DNA of 64,000 bases from Phycisphaeraceae bacterium (GTDB taxonomy: Bacteria; Planctomycetota; Phycisphaerae; Phycisphaerales; UBA1924): assembly GCA_019636555.1 (NCBI GenBank), contig JAHBXH010000001.1, positions 3,692,928 through 3,756,927 of the forward strand. The letters run 5' to 3'. Positions 25,537 through 33,989 of the stretch are shown in pieces. The notes beneath the pieces are model-generated. The model saw nothing but the letters and a program-made list of their open reading frames with translations, was not told the DNA's origin and did not search any database. The first letter of the stretch is position 1; each line of letters opens with the position of its first letter. Made by a program: the position numbers and the translations under genes.

Positions 25537-26184
25537 TCAGCGTCGACGGCGCGCCGCGAGCAGGCCCGCCATACCCGCGAGGCTTAGAGTCCCGACGCCG
25601 GGGATCAGAGTTCCTTCAATCACCGTGCCCGGCGTGCTGCCGTAGGTCACACCGGTTTGCCAGACCCCGGGATTGCTAACCCAGTCGATATTGCCGCTGA
25701 GCGCCCCATCCCAGTAGTTCGCCCACACCCAAACCGGATCCACAAAGGGCTCCTCGGTGCTCTCGGCGACGATCCAGTACGTCTTTCCCGCTTCAAGAAT
25801 CGGGTGCAAAACGGAATTCGCCTGATCGAGCACCGGGTTCCACCCGGTGGCGCCCGTGGCCATGTTCCAGGACTCGAGGACAGAGTTGCTCGGCGAAGTC
25901 GCTCCGCCGTTTGCGTCGGTTCGGATCGAGAGCGTGTATGTGCGACCCGCATTCTCCCAGTCGTTGCTCATCATCCACACCCCGACGCGATCGAGCGAGT
26001 ACGACTGGGTGACAGTGAACGCGACGGCGACCGATTGCCCGACGAAAACGTCGTACCCGGTGTATCCAAAGAAACCACCCTCCGGCGAGCCGGTGTCCCA
26101 GATCGTCCCGGCATTCGCCGAACCGGTGGTCGAAAGGGCGGCCACGATCGCGGCGCCGACGAACAGTGAACAGTTGCGAGCCAT
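25537..26184 (-). CDS. Secreted protein with PEP-CTERM-like sorting tail
   Basis: A 215-aa exported protein with no recognised catalytic domain. A signal peptide (MARNCSLFVGAAIVAALSTTGSANA) precedes a single beta-rich domain (about 26-185) resembling extracellular choice-of-anchor or carbohydrate-binding beta-sandwiches (FVGQSVAVAFTVTQSYSLDRVGVWMM, YTLSIRTDANGG, LEAGKTYWIVAE). It ends in IPGVGTLSLAGMAGLLAARRRR, a PEP-CTERM-like tail. GAGGAGAG precedes the ATG, and a terminator follows at 25462-25497. A monocistronic surface protein is likely; the ligand is unknown. Confidence 0.8.
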   Translation of the reverse strand: MARNCSLFVGAAIVAALSTTGSANAGTIWDTGSPEGGFFGYTGYDVFVGQSVAVAFTVTQSYSLDRVGVWMMSNDWENAGRTYTLSIRTDANGGATSPSNSVLESWNMATGATGWNPVLDQANSVLHPILEAGKTYWIVAESTEEPFVDPVWVWANYWDGALSGNIDWVSNPGVWQTGVTYGSTPGTVIEGTLIPGVGTLSLAGMAGLLAARRRR

Positions 26185-26397
26185 GTCAAACTCTCCTCTG
26201 CGTGCGGAAAACGCGGTTGATAAATCGCCGCGCAGGATTGGGATCCAAAGCCCAACTCCCGCGGCACTTGTACTGGTATAACCGACCCGGGAATATGATT
26301 CAAGGAAGTTTCAAGGAAATTTCCAAGATGTTGATCGAATTGGTCTTTCTTCGCGATATGATGGGCGAATCTGCCGGATTACGATCCGGGTGCACGC

Positions 26398-27645
26398 ATG
26401 ACTTCCGCAGCGACGTCTATTCCCCATCCTCCCTCAAATGTTCCGCTAGACGTTCGAATCATGCGAACGGGCGACGAACTCATGAGCGGCCTCACCGGCG
26501 TTCTGAAGTTCGTGCCGGGGAATGACGCCGGGCCGCAGCGGCTGGCGACCGAACTCGGCGTTGACACTGTGCTGGCCTCTCGACTTCTCAAGGCGGTTCG
26601 CTCGCCCGATTCGATGAGCCTGATTCACCGGGCTCCCGGTCCCGAACCGTTGCGCCGCGTCCTCAGAGCCAGCGCCAAGCACGGCGTTCCGGCGGAAGCG
26701 CTCGCGGCGGCGCACGAAGCCGTTGACGCTTTCGAGAACCTGATCGACAGCGCCGCGGGCGACCGCAGCTCGCTCGAGGCCATTTTGAGCGCCTGGGTTC
26801 CCGAAGCTCGGCGCGAATTCGAACTCCGCCGAAAGCAGGCGGCGTTCCGCGCGATCAGCCAACTCAAGGGGCTCCAGGCAAACGTGTTTGCCGAGACCGC
26901 CATTTTCGCGCCGAGCGCCGACGGAGAGCATTGCGACGTCGTGTGGATCAAAGCGGTGTCCGGACTCGCCAGGCTGCGCCCGGCCGCGGTCGTAAAATTC
27001 ACGTCGAAGCGCGGCATCGAGTCGCCGAACACACGCGTTCCGTTCACCGTTTCCGGCGAACCGATCGACTCTGTTCAGAACACCGTCGTGCCGGAGTTCT
27101 GCACCAGCCCCACGCCCGCACTCACGGCCCAGATCGTGGGTGAACAAACCCACTACCTCCTCGAAGGCGTAAAGCTGGGCGATTCGATCCAGATGATGAC
27201 CTGCGAAGTCAACCGCTCGGAAATCGCGCGATTTGTTCCCGCTTCCCGCGGACGCCGGGCGTGGGCTTCCAGCGATCTTGCGATCCCTGCGCAGCGATTC
27301 CAGTTCGACGCCATCGTTCACAAGGACCTCTTTCCGAACGAACACCCGGATCTTCGCGTCTACGACACCGCGATCCGCGGCACGGCGGATCGGAACGACC
27401 CGGCGCGCGATATCGATCAGTTCGATCTCCTCGAGTCGCTCGACCACCTCGGTTCGGGCCTCGCTCGCTTCGCCTCGAGCGATGTGCCGCGCTATCGCCA
27501 GATGCTCGAATTCGTCTGCGCAAAGCTGTTGTTCGATCCGGATGAGTTCCGTGGGTACCGCGTCGCCTCGGACTATCCGATATACGGCTCGCAGTACACG
27601 ATGAGCTTTCGCACGACCGACCCGCCCGGCTCGTCCCGCGAATAG
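26398..27645 (+). CDS. Unrecognised 415-aa protein
   Basis: I do not recognise this family. The product is soluble, without signal peptide or membrane helix. After about 20 Pro/Ser-rich residues there is a helical segment with a helix-turn-helix look (GPQRLATELGVDTVLASRLLKAVRSPDSMSLI, about 45-75), then Ala-rich helices (80-170) and a mixed alpha/beta C-terminal half that includes HCDVVWIKAVSGLARLRP, HYLLEGVKLGDSIQMM and a Tyr-rich end (FRGYRVASDYPIYGSQYTMSF). It could be a DNA-binding regulator with a large effector domain, by analogy with two-domain regulators. It is divergent from the PEP-CTERM-like gene (213-base spacer) and converges, four bases apart, with the phosphatase gene. Coding is supported by length and by consistent codon use in this frame. 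ATG at 26461 is a shorter alternative start. Confidence 0.75.
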   Translation: MTSAATSIPHPPSNVPLDVRIMRTGDELMSGLTGVLKFVPGNDAGPQRLATELGVDTVLASRLLKAVRSPDSMSLIHRAPGPEPLRRVLRASAKHGVPAEALAAAHEAVDAFENLIDSAAGDRSSLEAILSAWVPEARREFELRRKQAAFRAISQLKGLQANVFAETAIFAPSADGEHCDVVWIKAVSGLARLRPAAVVKFTSKRGIESPNTRVPFTVSGEPIDSVQNTVVPEFCTSPTPALTAQIVGEQTHYLLEGVKLGDSIQMMTCEVNRSEIARFVPASRGRRAWASSDLAIPAQRFQFDAIVHKDLFPNEHPDLRVYDTAIRGTADRNDPARDIDQFDLLESLDHLGSGLARFASSDVPRYRQMLEFVCAKLLFDPDEFRGYRVASDYPIYGSQYTMSFRTTDPPGSSRE

Positions 27646-27649
27646 TCGC

Positions 27650-29734
27650 CTATTCCGAGATCAGTACGCTCGCGACCGTCACATCGTCCGCGAGATTCAC
27701 GGTCGGAGCCGCGGCAAATGGTCCCTGCGCCGCCTGCGCCACAAGCTGCGGCGCCGCGTGGGCCTTGACCGACTGCACCAGGTTCACAACGTCTTCTTCC
27801 GGGTTTGTACTGCTCGACAGCGCCGCCACCGTCCTCTGAAGACCGAACTCGTCGCCCGCCGGCGAAGGCTGTTCGTGCACACCGTCGCTGTACAGAATGA
27901 TGCGCGTGCCCGGTTTGATCTGCACGGTCTCGGCGGTATAGCAATAGTCGGGGTCGACGCCGATCGGAACTCCGCCGACGGTTTCGACGCGCTGCGGTTC
28001 GTGTCCCGGCGGCATCAGCAGCCAGTAGCCGTGGCCGGCGTCGACGATCGTCAGCGTGCCGCCTCCTTCACCGGCGGGGCGCGGATCGAAAATCCCGAAC
28101 CAGATTGAAATGAACTGCCCGGCGTCGCAGCGCGAAGCGAGGTGACGGTTGGTTGCGTTCATCACTTGAGCGGGATCGCTCGTGTGCTTGAGCATGGCGT
28201 TGATGAACGCCTGTGCCGTCGCCATCCGGAGCGCCGCACCGACACCCTTGCCCGCGACGTCACCGAGCAGCACCGCAACCTTCCCGTGCGGGTTGCTCGG
28301 CTCGAGGGCGATAACGTCAAACAAATCGCCGGCCACGATCCGGCCCGGTTCGCTGTGCATGGCGTACGTAATCGCGCCGACGCGAGCCGTCGGAACCGGC
28401 ATGATCAGGCTCTGGGCATCGCGTGCGGCCTGCAGGTCCGCTTCGAGCTTCTTCTGCCGATCCGCGAGGGCCATCGCGCTGATCTTGGCCATGGCCAGGC
28501 CGCAGATTTTCGAGAGCGCCTGACAGAACGCCGCCGAATCGGGCGCCACCGCGTCTTCGCCGCCGCGGCTATCGAGGTAGAGGTACGCCGCGGCATTAGG
28601 CCCAACCATGACCGGCGCGCAGATCGCGCTGTGGATTCCCATGTCGATGATCGACTGCCCGTAGTTGGCGCTGCTTCCCGCGTCGATGCGCACAACTTGG
28701 CCCTCGCTCGCGGCGCGGATGAGCGAGCGGCTGGGTGAGAACGCTTTCGCCGCAGCCGTGCGCGAGAACGTGCTCGGAAAACCACCCTCGGTCGGTTTCA
28801 CATTCGTCGCGCCGGTCGCGCCCGGAATCGGCGTGGCGGACGCCGCCTCGACTCCCTTGTAGCCGACAAGCTCAACCGCATCCGAATCTCCGACACGCTT
28901 GATGAACGCGGCACGCGGGAAACTCGTTGCTTTGACAAGCACGTCGAGAACGGCATCGGCAAGAGTAATTTCTGAGTCCGCGCCCGCGATACCCGCCGCG
29001 GCATCGATGAGCAGGTCGAGGCGTTCCTGTGCTCGCAGCGAAAGTTCGCTCTCGGGCACCCGCTGCACCCGACTGATGCTTCCGCCGGCATCGTCGGTTG
29101 TCGCGACGATGCTGGTAGTCGGTCCTCCCCCCTGAAGCAGAACACGGAAGATCCACGGTCCGATTCGGATCATGTCGCCGTGTTGGAGCGGCGCCGGTGC
29201 ATTGGGCGCGAGTTGGACGCCGTTGAGCGTGGTCCCGTGCCTGCTTTCAAGGTCGGTGATGAGCCAGGAGTCGGCCCTGAGGGCAAGCTGCGCATGCCTG
29301 CGCGAAACCGTCTCGTCCAGCAACCGGATATCCGCGATCCCGGCCCGCCCGAGAACCGTCTGTTTGTCCGGCGCGATCTCCAGATTCTCCATCGCCGGCC
29401 CGGCGACGACCGACAGTCGAAGGGGTTTGGTACTGATCGCGGTAGTGGCCAAAGGTTCGCTCCGCGGCCGAGGACCCGCCCCGCCGCACTTGCAAGATCG
29501 GAAAGTGTACGTTGCCGGCTCGCCGAATATCTTGTCCAGAAAGTCACACAAGTCGCGACGAGTGCCGGAGGCGTATCCGCAAACCCATTCGATTTCCGGG
29601 CGAGATTCAGGCAGCCGCGCAAGCCTTGATGACCATCTCCGGCAATGAGGTTCGAATGTAATTCGTGACCGTTTCGCGGGGACGCGTCTTTCGTCCGGAT
29701 CACGAAAGGTCTGGTTACATCGGCGCGCGATCAT
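27650..29734 (-). CDS. FHA-GAF-PP2C (SpoIIE/RsbU-type) serine phosphatase
   Basis: A signalling protein of up to 694 aa. Domains in order: FHA (phosphothreonine-binding; LGRAGIADIRLLDETVSRRHAQL and SRHGTTLNGVQL, about 125-200), a GAF-like sensor (about 235-420; DAAAGIAGADSEITLADAVLD...ICAPVMVGPNAAAYLYLDSR), a coiled linker, then a PP2C/SpoIIE phosphatase (about 445-690) with metal-site motifs AGDLFDVI, GDVAGKG, DAGHGYWLL and YSDGVHE. Such proteins reverse anti-sigma-antagonist phosphorylation or act in Ser/Thr kinase networks. The start is uncertain: the ATG at 29734 is the outer limit, but the first 60 codons look poorly conserved and TTG at 29551 is possible. CKC at about 83-85 is unexplained. 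No kinase or anti-sigma partner is adjacent. Confidence 0.88.
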   Translation of the reverse strand: MIARRCNQTFRDPDERRVPAKRSRITFEPHCRRWSSRLARLPESRPEIEWVCGYASGTRRDLCDFLDKIFGEPATYTFRSCKCGGAGPRPRSEPLATTAISTKPLRLSVVAGPAMENLEIAPDKQTVLGRAGIADIRLLDETVSRRHAQLALRADSWLITDLESRHGTTLNGVQLAPNAPAPLQHGDMIRIGPWIFRVLLQGGGPTTSIVATTDDAGGSISRVQRVPESELSLRAQERLDLLIDAAAGIAGADSEITLADAVLDVLVKATSFPRAAFIKRVGDSDAVELVGYKGVEAASATPIPGATGATNVKPTEGGFPSTFSRTAAAKAFSPSRSLIRAASEGQVVRIDAGSSANYGQSIIDMGIHSAICAPVMVGPNAAAYLYLDSRGGEDAVAPDSAAFCQALSKICGLAMAKISAMALADRQKKLEADLQAARDAQSLIMPVPTARVGAITYAMHSEPGRIVAGDLFDVIALEPSNPHGKVAVLLGDVAGKGVGAALRMATAQAFINAMLKHTSDPAQVMNATNRHLASRCDAGQFISIWFGIFDPRPAGEGGGTLTIVDAGHGYWLLMPPGHEPQRVETVGGVPIGVDPDYCYTAETVQIKPGTRIILYSDGVHEQPSPAGDEFGLQRTVAALSSSTNPEEDVVNLVQSVKAHAAPQLVAQAAQGPFAAAPTVNLADDVTVASVLISE

Positions 29735-30077
29735 CGAACCGCGAATGCCTCAATCGACAAGCATTCGACGAAGACGACGGGCACTCCGCTCGCGCGAGCG
29801 GTGCCATGAAACGTCGGACCGGAGAAATCTCAGCCCGAAGTGCAGACGGAACTGAGAATCGATGCATGGAGATGCGTGAGCGCTTCAACACCCCGAACAG
29901 AGCGTCCCGAAAAAGAAGCCCGCGATCTGCCTTTTGGGCCAATCGCGGGCTTTGGGGTGGGGGCTGATTGAAACTGCCTCGAACCGAAGTCCTAATGTTG
30001 TAGGCGAAAACGAAGGTCGTGTCTAGTGTCAAGTGGCAATTATTTCGGTTTCATCGCACAATAGATTGGGCCCTCGC
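29735..30077. other. 343-base intergenic region
   Basis: Between the phosphatase start and the glycosyltransferase stop, both on the minus strand. It holds the terminator at 29905-29952, a perfect 16-bp palindrome CCGCTCGCGCGAGCGG at 29786-29801, and an AT-richer stretch near 30000-30060. No convincing coding sequence or tRNA is seen; the phosphatase promoter should lie here. Confidence 0.6.
29905..29952 (-). terminator. Rho-independent terminator downstream of the GT1 gene
   Basis: An 11-bp perfect stem, AAGCCCGCGAT (29916-29926) and ATCGCGGGCTT (29942-29952), with a 15-base loop. On the minus strand it is followed by CTTTTTC, so it would stop transcription of the glycosyltransferase gene that ends 126 bases earlier. 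The plus-strand side has only TTT, so minus is the likely direction. Confidence 0.7.
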
Positions 30078-31364
30078 CTAGGTATTTGCGATCAATTCCA
30101 CAGAATCGGCTGCATGTTTTTCGCCAGATTCCGCCCGAATTCTTTCGCCAAGCCGGCTTGCCCGATCCGGAAATATCGGTGAATCCACCACTTGCCGGAG
30201 CGCATCCGCAAGAATGCGGACCGCTCTTCTCGATCGCATTCGCGACGCCGGAACCTCGAGCGCAACCCCGAGTTTGCTCATCCGATACGCGATGTCGAAT
30301 TCGTCGTTGACGAAGGGAATTGCCACGCTCGGCTTGCCGCTTCGAAGCGCCTGAGACGAAGATCCGGCGCCGGCGTGGTGAACCGACGCTGCCGCTCGCG
30401 GCATCAGCAACGAGTGGGGCGCATACGGAGCGACGAACACGTCCGATTCCCCGCCAGCTCTCGGCCCTGATTCGCCGCGACCAACCAGAAGCACCGCCGG
30501 TCGCCCGATTTGCCGGCACGCCTCCACCGCCACGCCAAAGAAGTCTTGCGCGTGATGCACGATTGTTGTCCCGAGCGTGAACGCGATCGGCAGTTTCCCA
30601 CGATCTTCGCAATCGCAGAGGAATCGATCGAGGCTCGGGTCGAGCGATCGGTCTTCCGCTCCACCAGCCCGATCAAAGAAGCAATACCCGCACACTTTCG
30701 AACCTGCCGGATCGCCCGAGAGCGCCGGTCGGAAGTGTCGAGACCAGAGCCCGAGCACGTTTTCTCCGCCGCGGGTTTCCCTGAAGAACACATCCCGAAT
30801 CGCCGGCAATCCAAGCCGGTCTCGCGCCCGGTTCACCGGTCGATCGATGAACCACCGGAGTGCGAGCCGGCCACCCTCGCGAATCGCGCGCCCTAGCGAC
30901 TTCTGAATCCAATGGGGTAGAAACGATCGGAGCACCATCGGTTCGGCCGGGTGAAACCACATCGACGGCGTGAGCACTCCGGTCGCAACCGGGATGTGGT
31001 GCTCCTCGGCCGCCCAACGCGCGGCGAAGAGAATGTGGTGCCGCAGCAGCACATCCGGACGAAACGACGAGATCGCCTCTTGTGTGGCGTGATACGAAGG
31101 CTCAACCGACTTGTTGAAGAGCGCTTCGATGACCAGAAACGGACTCTTTCCCTCCTGCGCGAGCCGGGGATCGTGCAACACGCTGAGAAAGTCCTCTTCC
31201 TCACCGAGAGGAATGAACTCAATCCCGACCGATCGGATTCGACCCTCAAAGTGTGGATTGGCGAGCATGGCGACCACGTGACCCCGCCGGATCAACTCTT
31301 CGCCGATAGCGACGTACGGGTGAGTATCGCCCGCCGAGCCGAGTGTGCCAATAAGGACTCTCAC
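30078..31364 (-). CDS. GT1 (UGT-type) glycosyltransferase
   Basis: A 428-aa GT-B fold enzyme of the sterol/macrolide glucosyltransferase type. The N-terminal acceptor domain has MRVLIGTLGSAGDTHPYVAIGEELIRRGH, the classic start of this family (G-(S/T)-x-G-D-x-x-P). The C-terminal donor domain contains the nucleotide-sugar signature region APHSLLMPRAAASVHHAGAGSSSQALRSGKPSVAIPFVNDEFDIAYRM, corresponding to H-x-G-x-G-T-x-x-x-x-x-x-x-(G/A)-x-P-x-x-x-x-P-x-x-x-(D/E)-Q; the final D-Q is replaced by D-E. The product could be a glycolipid or glycosylated secondary metabolite. It is divergent from pdxJ with only 44 bases between the start codons and is followed by a terminator at 29905. Confidence 0.88.
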   Translation of the reverse strand: MRVLIGTLGSAGDTHPYVAIGEELIRRGHVVAMLANPHFEGRIRSVGIEFIPLGEEEDFLSVLHDPRLAQEGKSPFLVIEALFNKSVEPSYHATQEAISSFRPDVLLRHHILFAARWAAEEHHIPVATGVLTPSMWFHPAEPMVLRSFLPHWIQKSLGRAIREGGRLALRWFIDRPVNRARDRLGLPAIRDVFFRETRGGENVLGLWSRHFRPALSGDPAGSKVCGYCFFDRAGGAEDRSLDPSLDRFLCDCEDRGKLPIAFTLGTTIVHHAQDFFGVAVEACRQIGRPAVLLVGRGESGPRAGGESDVFVAPYAPHSLLMPRAAASVHHAGAGSSSQALRSGKPSVAIPFVNDEFDIAYRMSKLGVALEVPASRMRSRRAVRILADALRQVVDSPIFPDRASRLGERIRAESGEKHAADSVELIANT

Positions 31365-31408
31365 GTCGGTAAAGATACCCCGGGTGGCAACAGTCCAACA
31401 ATCGTGCG

Positions 31409-32176
31409 ATGCCGCTGCTCGGAGTCAATGTGGACCATGTCGCGACGATCCGCCAAGCCCGCTATCGCAGCGGGCCGGGCGGGAGCGCGGGATACGGCGA
31501 ACCGGATGTCGTCCCTGCGGCGGCCGCCGCGGTCCGCGGAGGTGCGGAATGCATCACACTCCACCTGCGAGAGGATCGTCGCCACGTCATTGATCGGGAT
31601 GTGGAACAAACAAGAGACGCGTGCCATGTCAAGTTCAATCTCGAAATGGCGGGGACGGTCGAAATGCAGTCGATTGCCCTGCGGCATCGTGTCGATCAGG
31701 TGACCCTGGTTCCTGAAGGCCGACAGGAGGTGACCACCGAGGGCGGCTTGGCGGTCGCCGGAAAAGTAGATCACTGGAAGGCATTTCTGGCGCCGCTCAA
31801 GGAATCGGGCATCGTAACCAGCGCGTTCATCACCCCGGATCCGGAGCAGGCTGAGGCCGCCGCGGCAGCGGGATTCGACGCGCTCGAGCTGCACACCGGG
31901 GCGTTTGCGCACGCGTGGATCGATCGCGATGGCGCGGGAGGCGAGACGTATCGGAAAGCACGCGAGTCGCTCGTTCGATGTGTGCGCGACTTCTCCGATG
32001 CGCTCCGCATCCATGCCGGGCACGCCCTGAATTATCAGAACACGCCGGATCTGCTGTCTCTGCCGGGTGCCCGCTCGGATATCCGGGAACTGCACATCGG
32101 ACACTCGATTGTGTCGCGCGCGGTCTTTGTTGGGCTTGAACAAGCCGTACGCGAAATGAAAAGGCTTGTGGGATAA
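31409..32176 (+). CDS. pdxJ: Pyridoxine 5'-phosphate synthase PdxJ
   Basis: Condenses 1-deoxyxylulose 5-phosphate with 3-amino-1-hydroxyacetone phosphate, the PdxA product, to give pyridoxine 5'-phosphate. The 255-aa TIM barrel contains GVNVDHVATIRQAR, EPDVVPAAAAA, GAECITLHLREDRRHV, VTLVPEGRQEVTTEGGL, ALELHTG and IHAGHALNYQN. The usual glycine in AGHGLNY is alanine here. With pdxA at 207 the window encodes both last steps of the DXP-dependent vitamin B6 pathway, 30 kb apart. Cytosolic. A stop and 167 bases separate it from folC on the same strand. Confidence 0.95.
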   Translation: MPLLGVNVDHVATIRQARYRSGPGGSAGYGEPDVVPAAAAAVRGGAECITLHLREDRRHVIDRDVEQTRDACHVKFNLEMAGTVEMQSIALRHRVDQVTLVPEGRQEVTTEGGLAVAGKVDHWKAFLAPLKESGIVTSAFITPDPEQAEAAAAAGFDALELHTGAFAHAWIDRDGAGGETYRKARESLVRCVRDFSDALRIHAGHALNYQNTPDLLSLPGARSDIRELHIGHSIVSRAVFVGLEQAVREMKRLVG

Positions 32177-32343
32177 CGGATTGCGCGACGCAGCGGACCC
32201 GGCTTCATTTCATGAAGCCCCGGTGGACGGTCTCGCCGCCGCGCCAACCGATTCAGATGGGCGCGCACAGGAGAGCTTCGGTGGCGCCGCAAATATTTTC
32301 TTTGCCCAACGCGGCCGCCGCGTTACGATCGGCGCACTTCCCC

Positions 32344-33888
32344 ATGGCCCCATCAAAGAAGTCAAGTTCGCGCCGAGAGACGAAGAAGCCCGAGAGGCCA
32401 GCGAAGAAACGGCGCCATTCCCTGCTTCGGGTCATTCAGAAGGAAAACACGAAACCGACGCCTGCAATCGGCCCCGGATTCGAAGGCTTTGCCGATCTCG
32501 ACGAGACGATCCGCTTCCTCTATAGCCGGACGAACGTCGAAGCCCTCAATCCGAAGAAAGTGCCGTCGCAAATCTGGAAACTGGACCGGATGTTTGCGCT
32601 CATGGAGGCGCTGGGGAATCCGCACCGTTCATTCAAGAGCGTTCACATCGCCGGCAGCAAGGGCAAGGGCAGCGTGTGCGAAATGACGAGTGCGGCGCTC
32701 ATCGGCTGCGGCCTCACGACCGGCTTGTACACGAGCCCCCACATCGCCGATATCCGCGAACGCATTCGATTGAACGGCGAGATGATTTCCGAGCAGGAAT
32801 TTGTTTCGCTCGTCTCCGATGTCGCGATCGCCGCCGACTCGATCCGACGACGGTGGGGCCAGGCAACTTTCTTCGAGCTCATGACCGCCGCGGCATTCGT
32901 GCACTTTGCGCAAGAGGCTGTCGACGTCGCCGTCATCGAGGTCGGACTGGGCGGAAGACTCGATTCAACGAATGTCATCACGCCCGAAGTCTGCGCGATC
33001 ACGTCGATTCAGCTCGAGCACACGCACATCCTCGGCGACACACTCGACAAGATCGCGCGGGAAAAGGCGGGTATCGTCAAGCCCGGCGTGCCGATCCTGA
33101 CCATCCCGCAGCAGAAGCCCGTTGTGCTGGAGGCCATCAAGGAAGTTGCGCTGCGTGAGGGCGCCCCGATCGCCGTGATCGGGCAGACCATCGAATTCTC
33201 GAGCCGTTTCGAGACGACGTCTCGACTGGGCGCGCACATGCGGGTCTCTCTCGCGACGCCGCGCGTTCAATTCGAACACGTGGCCGTGCCGCTCCGCGGA
33301 GAGCACCAGGCGATGAACTGCGGGCTTGCGCTCGCAATTCTCGATCGGCTCAAGGAAAGAGGCGTCGCGATCAGCGAGCGTCTGGCCGCGGCAGGCCTGG
33401 CGAAGACGCCGAATCCGGCGCGGATGGAGCAGATCTATTCCCAGCCGCGGATTATCGTGGACGGCGCACACAACCCCGAGTCGATTCACGCACTCATGAA
33501 GTCTCTCGGCGCGCACGTGAAGTACGACTCGCTCATCGTCATCTTCGGATGCGCCACCGACAAGGACATCGGCGGGATGTTGACGCGACTCGGTACCGGT
33601 GCCGACAAGATCATCTTCACCAAAGCGGAGGGAAATTCTCGCGCCGCAGATCCGCGCGAACTGCAGAGGCGATTTACCGAGAATCAGGGCAAAATGACGC
33701 AGCTTGCGCCGACGCTGAAAGAGGCGATCAACATGGCCGCCAAAGCGGCGCAGAAGGATGACTTGATCTGCATTACCGGGTCCTTCTATCTTGCGGGTGA
33801 GGCGAAGAAACTCATGGCCGCCAAGAAATCGGCCAGCGCCGCTGTACAGGTCGCCGCCCGCCCGTCCGCGCTCTCCGCCCGCAAGTAA
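32344..33888 (+). CDS. folC: Bifunctional folylpolyglutamate/dihydrofolate synthase FolC
   Basis: An ATP-dependent Mur-ligase-type enzyme that adds glutamate to folates. The 514-aa product has the P-loop VHIAGSKGKGSV, TSPHIADIRERIRLNG, VIEVGLGGRLDSTN (metal and substrate region), SIQLEHTHILGDTLDKIAREKAGIVK and IVDGAHNPES at the start of the C-terminal domain, all FolC hallmarks. It is longer than most FolC proteins (about 430 aa) because of a basic N-terminal extension of about 50 residues (Lys/Arg/Ser-rich) and a Lys/Ala-rich tail. ATG at 32344 is used; the frame stays open upstream to 32212. leuS follows after 101 bases. Confidence 0.93.
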   Translation: MAPSKKSSSRRETKKPERPAKKRRHSLLRVIQKENTKPTPAIGPGFEGFADLDETIRFLYSRTNVEALNPKKVPSQIWKLDRMFALMEALGNPHRSFKSVHIAGSKGKGSVCEMTSAALIGCGLTTGLYTSPHIADIRERIRLNGEMISEQEFVSLVSDVAIAADSIRRRWGQATFFELMTAAAFVHFAQEAVDVAVIEVGLGGRLDSTNVITPEVCAITSIQLEHTHILGDTLDKIAREKAGIVKPGVPILTIPQQKPVVLEAIKEVALREGAPIAVIGQTIEFSSRFETTSRLGAHMRVSLATPRVQFEHVAVPLRGEHQAMNCGLALAILDRLKERGVAISERLAAAGLAKTPNPARMEQIYSQPRIIVDGAHNPESIHALMKSLGAHVKYDSLIVIFGCATDKDIGGMLTRLGTGADKIIFTKAEGNSRAADPRELQRRFTENQGKMTQLAPTLKEAINMAAKAAQKDDLICITGSFYLAGEAKKLMAAKKSASAAVQVAARPSALSARK

Positions 33889-33989
33889 ATGCGCATTCCG
33901 GTCGGCATCGGCCTGCCGCGTGAGCGCCTGAAGAGTGACGGGTTTGTTGCCCGAAACGCCCCCGGGCGACCGCTACGCTTGGCCATCTC

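Noticed and set aside
32201..32219. GGCTTCAT/ATGAAGCC hairpin after pdxJ as a terminator
   Set aside because: A stem of eight pairs with a three-base loop but no T run after it.
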